Of a stretch of DNA of 64,000 nt, positions 45,581 to 56,419 are shown in pieces. The position numbers and the translations under genes are program-made. Origin of the DNA: Myotis daubentonii (Eukaryota > Chordata > Mammalia > Chiroptera > Vespertilionidae); contig NC_081847.1 in the NCBI RefSeq assembly GCF_963259705.1, forward strand, positions 94,330,464 to 94,394,463. The letters are read 5' to 3'. The stretch's first letter is position 1; each line of letters starts with the position of its first letter. A model generated the notes under the pieces. The model was not told the DNA's origin. It did not search any database and was given only the letters and a program-made list of their open reading frames with translations.

Positions 45581-47665
45581 CATCACTGTGCGTGAACCAA
45601 CTGACCATCATCGTCTCTTTCTCCCGCTGCCTCTGTTCATCACCCTCCCTCTGGCACTGTGCAGGCCTCCATTCAGCGGGGTGGGCCCAAAAGTTCACTT
45701 CAGTGGATGGCTCCCTGAGACAGCTTTGGTCTTGGCCCCCACACTCCTCAGGGCCATTGACTGGAGAACTGGGAGCAACTTCAAGGGCTAGCTCAGTTTC
45801 TTGTTTCTCAAGAAATGCCATGTACCGTTAGGAAAGGCAAAGCTTCCTCAAAACATAGTGATTGGACTGAGACCTGCCCGGGGACCTTTCCACCACCCTG
45901 TCTCCTGGTGGCACAGCCTGGCCTTGCCTCCTGGCCTAACACCAGAAGCCTGGTTTACATCTGGCCCTCTGCCCCTCCTCTCTCCTGCCCCTCCTCGCAG
46001 AAGGCATCGGACATCTAGTCTTCTTCCCCTTGGAAGACCCTGGAGGCTGTAGAGCCACCGAGCTGTTCAATTCAAGATGAGGACAGCTGTCCTCGGCAGG
46101 TGAGCCCCATCCCTGGCAAGGCCACCACCCCAGCTGCTGAGAGCTTGGTGAGGGGGTTATCACCCCCACTGTGGACGGAAACTGATCTTGGGAAGGCCCC
46201 TCCTACACACCTGCCATTGGCTGAGTTAGCAGCACGTCTTCTCTTGCATTACAATGATAATCCATGTATGTTGCATACATAGAAAGATGGTGAAGGGCAT
46301 TCTCCATTGACATGCAATGCCTGACATCAAATGTTGAGGACAGGATAATTTGGGAAATCCATCTTTTCTGGCTTTAATTGCTCTCCCCGTGTGGTTCCTG
46401 GAGGAAAGGCAATTGTATATGGTCACCCCTCGCCTTCATGGGCTATTCTGAGCTCACTTCTCCCGCGGAGGGTCAAGCACACGCCCCGCACCAGCTCGGC
46501 CCCTCGCTCTGCACATCACGATCGGAGCTCTGGCTGCCAGATCCGTGTGCTGCTTACACTTAAGTTTTCACATCCAGTTAATTCACCTCTTCACGTTCTG
46601 CCAAGCACAGGCTTGTCCTGCCTTTGGGGGGATACTTAAGTGCAACATGGAGGAAGCCCTAATGGGAAGAACTGTGTTGGCAACCCTCCGCCGTATTGAG
46701 AAAATTTACCCCATTACGTCAAAATTGTGGTGATTTTACACACTGTCAGCACCAATGCTGGCCTCCTAATGGATGCCTCTCTTCTCTCGGGCTGGGATAA
46801 ACTCTCCCAAACTCTCATCGGGGCACCGTTCTTACCTTCCTTGCTTTTTGCTGCCCGCCTGCTGTCACTATTGGGCTCGTACCAGACACCCAGTCTTGTC
46901 TGCTCATTCTCGGCCACGTCTTAACACCCTGACGCTGTGTTTTCTCAGTCAGCCTCCACCTGCTGTTTCCGAAGGGAGGCCCCTGTCCCTGGAGCCTCGA
47001 TCCGCTGCTTTTCCACGTGGTTCCAAGGTCAGAGTGCCGACCTTGGCCTCACTTGGCACCTCTTCACCTCTGCCCTTGGCATCCAGACAGCTCTTGGAGT
47101 CTCAGGCCACTCGCTGCTGAGCTTCCTGTCTCTGCACATGCGCCCGGGGAGCCCCGGCTCCTCCAGCCTGCTTCCTCCCGCCCCCAGAGCTTCCTCTCCC
47201 CTTTCCATGCTGAGCAATTATTCTTATTAATTATTCCAGCTAGGAGTAATTATCAGCAGTACATGCCCCAAGCCACATTAATAACAGAAATCTCCAGGAC
47301 ACCGAGGAATCAGCTGGGAGGCCCCAGCGCCTTCTGATTTGCAAGTTGTGCTCTCTGCTTCCACTCACACCCCTCCCACCGGGCCGCTGCCTGCTCTTTC
47401 CGGTCCCCAGTTGCTGCCTTCCCTGGCCCAGCTTGACGGGGTGATCAAACAGGGGCGGTGTGATCTAGGCCTGTGTGGTCACAGCTCCACGCAGCTCCGG
47501 TGGCTCGGGCGGCGGTGAAGCCGGCACAGCTGAAAGCTGCCCTCACCCGTCAGCAGCCCGCAGAGTTGCGTCCTGAAACACGAGGACCCTCCGCCCTCAG
47601 CTGCCAGAGTCTCACTTCGGTAGCGTGTGCCCTCGCCCATTGCTCATCGTCTTGACTGTCATTGG
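45581..47665. other. Unique DNA; possible conserved block at 47205-47340
   Basis: Over 2 kb without a clear transposon. 47205-47340 is dense in ATTA/TAAT words ('gcaattattcttattaatta', 'gagtaattatcagcag'), typical of homeodomain-bound enhancers. No coding evidence. Confidence 0.35.
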
Positions 47666-48109
47666 CGGTGGTTCTCCACCTTCTGGCCCTTTAATACAGT
47701 TCCTCATGTTGTGACCCAACCATAACATTATTCTCGTTGCTCCTTCATCACTGTCATGTTGCTACTGTGATGAACCGTCATGTAAATATCTGATATGCAG
47801 GATGGTCTTATTTTTTTTTTTAATTTATTGATCTTTTACAGATAGGAAGGGAGAGAGATAGAGAGTTAGAAACATCGATGAGAGAGAAACATCGATCAGC
47901 TGCCTCCTGCACACCTCCCACTGGGAATGTGCCCACAACCAAGGTACATGCCCTTGACCAGAATCGAACCTGGGACCTTTCAGTCCGCAGGCCGACGCTC
48001 TATCCACTGAGCCAAACCGGTTTCGGCCGCAGGCTGGTCCTTAGGCGACCCCTATGAAAGGGTCATTCGACCACCAAAGGGGTCACGACCCACAGGTTGA
48101 GAACCGCTG
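47666..48109 (+). mobile_element. SPIN-type hAT, copy 7, split by a VES SINE
   Basis: SPIN parts lie at 47666-47810 and about 48044-48109. A perfect 8-bp duplication, GTCATTGG, flanks the whole element at 47658-47665 and 48110-48117. It belongs to the short class ('ttctggccctttaatacagt'). The VES insertion interrupts it after 'gatggtctta'. Confidence 0.93.
47811..48028 (-). mobile_element. VES SINE, copy D, nested in SPIN
   Basis: A minus-strand VES with a T-rich tail at 47811-47822 and a tRNA-like head ending 'gccaaaccggtttcggc'. Its target duplication is SPIN sequence: GCAGGATGGTCTTA (47797-47810) versus GCAGGCTGGTCCTTA (48029-48043), slightly decayed. Confidence 0.95.
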
Positions 48110-48117
48110 GTCATTGG

Positions 48118-48540
48118 TAAATGGTTCTAACTCTCCATAGCAGGTCAATGCTGCCTTTAAAGCAATGCTCTCGTTTGGTTGGGAAATTTTTAAATCTGTT
48201 TGGTTTACATAAAAGTTCAGGGCAACTGGATTATTAAGGAAGCGTGTCAGTCTCCACGTGGAGAACCAGGTGAAGGGCGGCCTGCTAAAGGCCGGCGGGC
48301 CCGCCCCGTTCACCCAAACAGGTCAGGAGAGAAGCAGCCGGCGAGGAGCCGCGAGCAGGTGGAGCTGGTTTGGGAGAGTGACTTCTCCTGTGAGAAGGGA
48401 CGCGCCTGGAGGAAGGGAGGCTGTGTCGCCAGCAAAGCTCCGAACAGCCACGCGGAACCACCTGCCTGCTGGAACCTCCTTTCTTTTGTCCCAGACAGCA
48501 GAGGCTGGGCGCTTGGAGGTGGTGTCAAGTCTGACGGACT
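48118..48540. other. Unique DNA, no gene found
   Basis: A 260-codon open frame (48200-48982, +) starts here. It is arginine- and glycine-rich with no domain I recognise, and is open because the sequence is GC-rich. Confidence 0.4.
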
Positions 48541-48960
48541 GCAATCGCAAACCATCAGCAAGTTTCCAGCGAGGCGGCGACGCAAGGTGCTAGTTCGCAG
48601 ATGTTGGAGCAAAGATCTGATTCCTAAACCGCACAGACCACATGCGGCAGCGGGAGGGCCAGGCGGAGGGAGGAACCGCCTCGCATTGTCGAAACTGCGC
48701 GCCTGTCCGCCGCTGCCAAGTGAACCACGAAAGAGATCAGGTGGGCTTTCGGTGGCTGTTTCCTTTCCTTTTAGAGAGATGGGCGGGCCGAGGAGGAGCG
48801 TGGGCAGCCGCCGGGGGGAGAGAGCACATCGGAGGAGTGACGCTGTTTCACCCAACGACACGGAAGAGCAAGTAGCCGGAAGCCTGCCTCGTCCGCACGC
48901 ACGGCGCACACCGGCTTCCAGTAGCCGACGCGTCGTCGTCGAGGCCGGTGGTAGAAACTC
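48541..48960. promoter_or_regulatory. CpG-island-like stretch
   Basis: By hand count this 420-bp stretch has 42 CpG dinucleotides, about as many as its base composition predicts, where most mammalian DNA is depleted several-fold. It includes a dense run at 48926-48941 (ACGCGTCGTCGTCGAG). No TATA box or exon is evident. It could be an orphan CpG island, a distant promoter or an enhancer. Confidence 0.5.
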
Positions 48961-49330
48961 AGCCCTTTGCAAATTTATTTAATTTAAATCAGCTCCCTCC
49001 ACTTTGGGGGAGAGGCTTCTCTCAGTGTGCTTCATTAGTGCAGCTTCCACCACAGAACGGGCTGGATTGAGAAAGATTGCACCATTATCAAATAATTAGG
49101 CGCGCCTTAGCAGGTGCATGCACTTACCTTCGTAATTAAACCCTTGTTAAAACCCCAAAATCCAGAGACTTTAAATGGCTCCCGCCTCCCCAAGGAGCTA
49201 GCCCAGAAAGAGATTCCGAGAGGCGTGTCATCGGGGAGCAGGGATATTGAGCTGAGCCTCCTCCCGGGATGCTTACCCAGCACATCTGTGCACATCACGA
49301 GATGCAATAAAATTGCAATGACAACGCTAG
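48961..49330. promoter_or_regulatory. Candidate conserved non-coding element
   Basis: Unique AT-richer sequence between two CpG-rich stretches, with 'caaatttatttaatttaaat', 'gcaccattatcaaataatta' and 'gcaataaaattgcaatgac'. It is free of transposons and simple repeats. Composition and motif content suggest an old regulatory element; conservation was not tested. Confidence 0.35.
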
Positions 49331-49830
49331 ACAAACGCCCACTGCACGGGCGCTGGGCAGCCCGGCGCCACCCCGCCTGGAAGCAGGGCCCGCGGGCGGG
49401 GGTCGCGCTGCCGTGGGTTCCGCCCGGGGCCACGAACAAAGAGGAGATGAAGCAGGAGGCTTTGAGGGAGCTGCTCCTTCCGTGTGGGGAGCAGAGGGCC
49501 GCTCGTGCAAAGGTCCTCCGACGGCTGAACGCTGGGGTTTTTCTTCGGCCAAGTGCAAGGGTGAGCGAGCGCTTTAAAACAATCCCCGCTCGCTTTGGAG
49601 GTACAGGCCCGTGGACGTAGCACCACCAGCCACCCCGAAGCCAGCGTTCGAACGCAGCTCCCCCAAATCTTGCTGCCAACAGGGTGAGCGTGGTCCCTGT
49701 AATTACAAGCCAGATGCACTTCCTGGGCGCCGGTTGCCCATGCACGGGCCTGCCTCCCCTACGTGCATGTAATTGTGATAAATTGGGACTCCGCCGCCAC
49801 GGGCACTCTGAAAAGGATATCGAGGGGTTG
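49331..49830. other. CpG-rich unique DNA
   Basis: CpG-rich at 49330-49620 (for example 'cccgcgggcgggggtcgcgc' at 49389-49408), then 'tgtaattgtgataaattggg'. A 269-codon minus-strand frame (49107-49916) and a 168-codon plus-strand frame cover the same bases, and neither has a recognisable domain. Confidence 0.4.
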
Positions 49831-52559
49831 CCATGACAACTCCCTCGCATTCCCGCCGTCTTCTCGTGGTGGAGTTCCGAGGTGAGGCCTGGGAGGTGTC
49901 TGAAGTAACTCATCAAAGCCAGGACAGCTGGAAGCCGGCCGTGGCAGGGGTCCAGGCCTGCGCGTCCGCACGGCCAGCGGTGAGGAGGCTGTCCCCGGAG
50001 GACACCTTCACGTCGCGGAATGTTAGCCGAGTGTCTGCAGCCACAGGGTTTGTATACTAGAGAGTGTGGTGTTCCTGGGGCTGAGATGATATGGAGTCGC
50101 TACGAAAGGTCCCAGCCAGCCACCGGCATCATCCCTTCCTGGGAGCGAAACAGCCCGTGTGCCTGGGACATGCACTCGCCTGGGGAGCACGCTGGGCAGC
50201 TACGGGCAGAGGGCACACGCGGCAACCGGCCTCCTGTGTCACCGGCCTCACAGCAGAGACCACCGTGGGTCTGGGAGGCCTCCCGGCGCCAGCAGGGCGT
50301 GGGCTGGTAACTGTCTCCTGACTCCGCTCCTGACGCCTGGGAGCGGGTCCCTGTGACACCGCCGTTCGCTTGCTCCGAGACCTCGGGAAGGGGTGGTCGT
50401 GTCCACGGTTGTCAGGAGACAAGACCCGAGCGACCGTGGCAGCCATGAGAGCTGGGAAAACACCAAACGCCGCGCCCGGCACTGACTAAGCACTCAATGC
50501 GTTTCCTCTGCCTTCTTTCTTCTCCATCACAGGGAACAGGAGAGAAATGTGATCCGTGTTCACCTTGAGAATCTGCAGATCAGCCAGCGTTTCCTGGAGA
50601 CCCGGCTCCTCGGCCAGGTCAGTCCCCCGTCCGACTTTCACGCGTCCTATGTGTATGTCCTCATGCGTAGGCCCGGGTTAAGGTGTTCTATGACAGGACG
50701 TGACATTAATCACGCTCTGGGCTCCCATCGCATCCCATAAGGAGGCCCACACCCACCATTGTGTCTTTGCCGACTTTGTTGCTTGTTATCAGAACACTTC
50801 TCCGCTGTCAGAACGCATTTTCACTTTTGTAATTAACAGTGGCTCTGCGGAGAGACGCTAGGTCTGTGTTAATATTCCATCCCCGGGAACCACCCGCCCG
50901 GTGGTTCCAGCATCCCTGGGCAATGCTTGGCTGCCGTCACTCACGCTGCACTGCCGAGCGGTGCTTTTCTAGTTCTGTCCTTCTCCTGCGTCTGTTGCCG
51001 AGGGCAGCTGCCCCTTCTTCTGTCTCCTCCCTTCCGCACACCATCCCGGTGCCTGGGCTCTCTCCGTCTTGTTTGCTCATTTTTCTTTCGTCGCTCGCAT
51101 GGTCTCCAGTGCAGCCAGTGGAGACCCCTTCGAGCCAGTTCCCGCGGCTTCCCGCGTCCTTGTGACATGATCTCATCAATCTCCAGGCTCCGCGGTGCTT
51201 TCTGGCACAACCGGCCACCCAGGCTCACCTGCGCTTCCTCTGCCCCAGCTCTGAAATCAGCCAAGGCTGGAAGGTTCTTTAGAAACCAGGATCTGGGGCA
51301 CAGATCATGCCAGTTCGGGGCATAGTTTGCCCACAGCCATCCAAGACAAAGTCTAGTGCGTCCTGCCTGAAGCCTGCCTCCCAGAGCAGCACCATCCTGT
51401 CTCCATCCCCACTGTCACCGCCCACCGTCCCCTGGGTCTGGTGTCTGCCAAAACCTCTGGCCAGGCCTCCTCGCTCTTAACCCCAAATTTGAGGGAGCGT
51501 GCCTTCCACAACGAGGCGAGGGGAAGAGCGGGCCTGGGAGTTTACACAGGTCAGAGCTCCGACCCACCGCACTGCCCTCCCTGCCGCATGGCCTGGGGAA
51601 GCCAGGCCGCTTTCCTGAGCGTCATTTCCTCCTCTGAAAGGCAGAGATAAGAGCACTTACTTCATAGAAAGTGAAATTTTGAGATAAGATGTACATCTCA
51701 GCCGCATCTATGAAAACCAACCCAGCACTCCGCCTCCTCTAGAGACCTGGCCCCACCTGTAGCCCCTGGGAGCAGCAGCGCCATGTTGGAGATGTTGGAG
51801 GTGACCACAGGGCATTACTGCTGGCTGGGTTGAGGGGGTGGGGCAGCTGCTTGATGAAAAGAGAGAGAGAGAATGAATATGAATGGGAGACAAAAACTGA
51901 GGTCGGTCATTATTAGTCAATGAAGCTAAAATGCCTTGTTGCCAGTTGACCAAGATTAGTGCCCAGAAGAAGTGGCTCCAGGGAGAGAGGATATGGGAGC
52001 AGGCACTGTACTCTGCCCCCTGCCTGTCCTGGACGCTCATCGTCCCACCCTTCGAGGACTCCCCTCTTCCATCTCTCTCTCCAGTATATTCAGCCTTTCT
52101 TTCTCTGCCGCTCTCATCCGAAAGCACAAGACCACACTTACATTCCCGCGTCTTTGAAAAGCATCTTCCCTGGGTCCTGCATCCCTTCCAGCCCTCATTT
52201 CATATTTCAATTTCCCTTCCCAGTGAAGCATTTAGAAAGTGAGGTTTACTTTCTACAACTCGGTGAATCTTCTGCTGAGCTCACTGCTTACTTCCGAATT
52301 GCTCCAGCTAATCCATAGTTTTGCTTTACTTCCCTTGACTATTCTCTCTGTATTTCCCTCCCACCTCTCCAACAGTCTTTCTCAATCTGTTTTGCAATAC
52401 AGTCTTCCTCCGTTCAACCCCCAATGCCCACGTGTCCCCCAGGATGTGACTCGGGTAACCTGGGTCTACTCTGCTCACCGCAGTGACCCTTTCTGCACCC
52501 AGGGCGTCAGGTCGCCGCCTTAGATGAGTAATTCCCACATCTTCATCTCTGATCCGCAG
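49831..52559. other. Unique DNA, no gene found
   Basis: About 2.7 kb with only a weak sense MIR core near 51620-51690 ('tttcctcctctgaaaggcag'). No gene recognised. Confidence 0.4.
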
Positions 52560-53520
52560 CCCTGCTGAACTGCGGATGCTTTCTTCCGCCCTCTCTCCGG
52601 AATAGCTCCACTCGGATGACCCTTAAATAAATGTCGTTGTGTCCAACCTGGAAACACCATTTTTCTTGTTGAAAACCCGATTCCTGTGTTCTCAATCATC
52701 ACCATCCACTCAGCCAGTCGTTCCAGAAGGCCAGGAATCGCCGTGAACTTTTCTCTATATACACTGCTGACATCTTGAAGATTTTTCTATCTTAATTGCT
52801 CTCAAATACTCTCCCTCTAGACCTCTCTGTTTCCCTTGCCTTCTCAGGCCCCATAATTTCCCATCTGGCTCACTGGTCCCCCAGCTCCCAGTTGGCCCCT
52901 CTCATTCCTACAGAGCTGCCGAAGGGAGGTGTCTAGACTGCAAATCTGATCTTGTCCCTGCTCTGCTGAAAATTCCCAGGCAAGACCTTGCAAGACGCTC
53001 ATCACCAGCACCATCTTCAATGTGAACCTCCGATCATACCCACGCAGAATCGCGTCCCCTTTGCTGTTCCTCTTCAGAGAATTCTCCCCTTGCATCCCAC
53101 CCTTGTTTGTCTAGCAGATTCCTAATGCTAATCTTCTAAACTTGTGAGTGAGACTATATCATGCAGACATGTCACCCGTCCAGGACCTGCTGGTGTATTG
53201 CTGTTGCACTCTCATCAAACCCAAACCCGCTCTGCAGTTCTAAGTCCTGCAGGGTCCAGCCCCACCTGCCTCTGCGACCTCATGCCACACACACCCCTTC
53301 CTTGGCCTCACTGCTGGCACCACACTCGTCTGATTTCCAGTTTTTGATCACAGCAGCGTCATCCTCCTGATATTTGGACCAGCTGCCCCCAGGGCCTGGC
53401 CTCCCCCTGCTGATCCTCACATGCTGACTTCGTGTCGCCATTAAGGTCTCAGCTCAGATTTTATGTCCTCAAGGGGCCTTCTTAGAACCCTAGTTGCTAC
53501 TAGTCACTTCTGCGAAATTT
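52560..53520 (+). mobile_element. L2 LINE, long diverged copy
   Basis: The order 'catccactcagccagtcgtt', 'ctgcaaatctgatcttgtcc', 'ctctgctgaaaattcccagg', 'cttccttggcctcactgctg' and 'taaggtctcagctcagattt' matches the 3' half of L2. Many changes and no open frame. Confidence 0.6.
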
Positions 53521-53690
53521 GGAGTCTAGCTGACCTGAGTTTGAAATCTCTCGGGAGATTTTTTAGCTTCTCTTCTCTGCCTCGGTGTCCTCATCCAGAA
53601 AAATGAGGGTTTGCTTTCCCCGGAGAATTACTGTGAATCGTAAGTGAAACTAATGCTTGATTCTCGCAGGTTTAACGTGTTAGGACAGTG
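53521..53690 (+). mobile_element. MIR SINE
   Basis: Sense MIR words 'gacctgagtttgaaatctc', 'ctcggtgtcctcatccagaa' and 'ttactgtgaatcgtaagtg' in order, diverged. Confidence 0.6.
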
Positions 53691-54589
53691 AGAGTTCTAA
53701 AAACGGTGGCTCTGGGCATTTTTATTTTGTTCAACACTATTGCCGTGCAGTTATCACTCCTCCCCTTGTATAACTTCTGTGGCCCAAAGACCTCAAAAGA
53801 GCATTATTTCCTCTAGCATCTAAAAAGCAAGCAAACAAACAAACACAACAAAGCACACACAGGAATGATTAATGAAAAGCAAACCCTGGATATTGGCTCA
53901 GCCTGGCTCTGAACGTTCCCGGTTTATCTTCAGCGGCTCTTCCTTACAGCGCTCAGCCGGGCTGGGCTCTCTTCCGGCCCCCGTGCCTGTCTCGGTCTCC
54001 ATACAGCATCGGACCTGCAGGAATTCTGCTCGCATGCACTCCCTTTCTTCCTCCCTCTCTCCGTGTCTCAGGTAAGACCTTGCATGGTCTCCCATGGTGC
54101 ATGGTCTCTTCCTCTTCTAAGCCGTTCAATACGTCCCCGTGAATAGCAGAGGAACAAGTTTAATGCATGTACACGAAACACCTCATCTCTCTGAATCAGT
54201 TATATTCCTCCGCCTGTGTGCTGCGTCTGAGAGGGCCCCTGGGCACACGGACTGCTACCTGAGAGCTAAGTTAGATCCCCATGGTTCTGCAGAGGAGTGT
54301 CCCTTCCGGAAGCCGCCGCGGAACCCCCAGGTGAGTAAGAAGTCACTCACCCATCCTTCTAGAGCAGTGTTCTTACTGCTGTGAATTTTATGATGATGGG
54401 CCGGTCTTCCTCAATAGGCTGGAAATTCATATGGCGATCAGCCATTGCCTTCCTTATCATTCTATTCTCAGTGTCCTCCTCATGCCTTCATCAGCTAGGA
54501 TCGTTCACAAAACACCTCTGAACCAAACCCTAGCCCCTCAGAGCCACTCCCACGGCCGTCCCTCACATCCCGTGGAGTTATTCTTGCAC
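53691..54589. other. Unique DNA; isolated splice-donor match at 54331
   Basis: No repeat recognised apart from a short A-rich (CAAA) run near 53830-53845. CAG|GTGAGTAAG at 54328-54339 is a strong 5' splice-site match, but no coding exon is evident beside it. Confidence 0.35.
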
Positions 54590-54705
54590 GTGCGCTTAAT
54601 TAGCTCTCCAACTAGGCCATACATCTCTTGGGAACAAATACTCATCCTGTTTTCCCTACCAGACCAAGCTCTGAGCCTGAAATATATTAGGTGCTCAACA
54701 AGGAT
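54590..54705 (+). mobile_element. L2 3' terminus
   Basis: 'caactaggccatacatctct', 'gggaacaaatactcatcctg' and 'attaggtgctcaacaagg' follow the L2 3' terminus. Confidence 0.6.
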
Positions 54706-54718
54706 CCCAGGAAAGAGA

Positions 54719-54824
54719 GGTTGGAGGGAAGGAGGGGGGAAATTTTTGGAAAGGAAGGAAGGAAGGAAGGAAGGAAGGAAGGAAGGAAGGAAGGAAGGGA
54801 GGGAGGGAGGGAGGGAGGAAGGAA
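54719..54824. repeat. GGAA/GGGA microsatellite
   Basis: (GGAA)n then (GGGA)n of about 75 bp (54749-54824) after a purine-rich lead-in. Like the tract at 41.8 kb, it lies directly downstream of an L2 3' end. Confidence 0.93.
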
Positions 54825-55419
54825 GAGCGGCTTTCACATAAGTCCAGTCACAGGCAGGCCCCTGGGACCCTATCTTGGAAGACGATGCCTCCGGTTACGG
54901 AGTCTGGTCTAGCCAAGTCAAGGGTCAGTTCCAGAAGCCAAGTAGGAAGAGGGAGAAAAGCCAGAAGCCAGATCTCAGGCACTGCGGACGTCTGCGCAGG
55001 CTGTCATGTCCGCCCACTGCCCCGTGCTGAGGGTGCCAGGCCTGCCCACTGCCCCTCCTCCCGGTGCAGGTGCTGCCCCGAGGGCACGCGAGCCTGAGGG
55101 TCTGAGAGCAGCCCTGCAAAGCCCTGGCCGAACGGCTTTCCGTGCGTGATCCAGAGCATTTATGACTCGAGGGGTCTCGAGCCCATTCCTGGCCTGAGTC
55201 AAAACAGGTGTCCATCCAGACAGCTGTGTTTCTTTTATTGAAACGATCAAGTTCCTATTCAAAGTGTTTCATACTTGTGACAGCCAAATCGATCAAAAAC
55301 TCATTTGTCTTCAGTGATGACATTTTTTACTCTTTGACTATCCTGGTAGCCAAACTTTGTGCATACGATGGCAGCTCATAGTTATTTCTGTAACCCGTTT
55401 ACTTATTCACTTACTTAAG
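54825..55419. other. Unique DNA, no gene found
   Basis: GC-rich to 55210, then AT-richer. No recognised feature. Confidence 0.4.
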
Positions 55420-55740
55420 TTATTTTAAAAAGTGTGCTTCAATCTGTGAGGGCACTGGGGAGAGAGAGGGTTACAACGGCAAAGGCGAGAGGACCTGCCC
55501 GCCCCCGGGTCCTTAGGACAAGTGGGTCGGATTCACAAGCCAGTCGCAATGAGAGTTATGTTAATGGAGGCATGTTCTGGATGCTCCTGGAAGGCAGAGG
55601 AAATGCATAGGAATCATGCGGAGCTGGGAAGGGGAGGTCAGGGAAAGTTCTGTGGAGGAGATGGGGCTGGGCTGCATTTTGAGGAAACATTTATTTATTC
55701 ATTCATCAATACGTATTTACAGGCATGAAGAAAAAAGATA
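55420..55740 (-). mobile_element. L2 fragment, minus strand
   Basis: 'ggaagggg aggtcaggga' and 'tctgtggaggagatggggct' followed by 'gggctgcattttgaggaa' match the antisense L2 3' region. Borders are approximate. Confidence 0.55.
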
Positions 55741-56259
55741 GAGTCCATGTAGGCATGACATTCATTGGTCAGCAGTGGACGCCTTAAGGGTCTCGACACA
55801 TGGAGCTAATTGTTGTACCACAAAGGGGGTCTGCGGAGAAAGCCAGCGCAGTGATGTGGGAAAGAGCCACGGGAAGTGGAGACCGGATCCCAGACGGTCA
55901 GCTTGTGAGCTAACTCAGCCCCGAGCCAAACCCGGAGCATGGCTCTCTGCCCGCACCTCGGAGCCCGGCCGGGTGGGAGCGGTGGGAAGGGGAATGAGGG
56001 GTGGAAGCAGTGAGCACTGTGAGGGGAGGCTCAGGTGATGGGGACGCAGGTGTGAATGGAAGAAGATCGATATTCCAAACGGCAATAGGGAAGCTGGGAG
56101 AGGAGAAGCCCATCGGAAGGAGAGAGTGCTGAGTGCTGGGCGGAAAGAGGACCCACATGGAAGCTCTTCAGGGAACGTCCAGTGAGCGAATGGACAGATG
56201 GGTGCGTGCGTGGGTGGCTGGATAGATGGGTGACATAGCGGAAACGTATTCATCTAGTG
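55741..56259. other. Unique DNA, no gene found
   Basis: Spacer left of the nested SPIN/HAL1 locus. A 'gatggatgg'-like stretch lies at 56190-56230. Confidence 0.4.
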
Positions 56260-56419
56260 CAGTGGTTCTCAACCTTCCTAATGCCGCGACCCTTTAATAC
56301 AGTTCCTCATGTTGTGGTGACCCCCAACCATAACATTATTTTCGTTGCTACTTCATCACTGTAATTTTGCTACTGTTATGAATCGTAATGCAAATATCTG
56401 ATATGCAGGATGTATTTTC

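Noticed and set aside
48200..48982. 260-codon frame as a possible gene
   Set aside because: It lies in CpG-rich DNA, has no recognisable domain, and a 220-codon frame covers the same bases on the other strand. It could change with transcript evidence.
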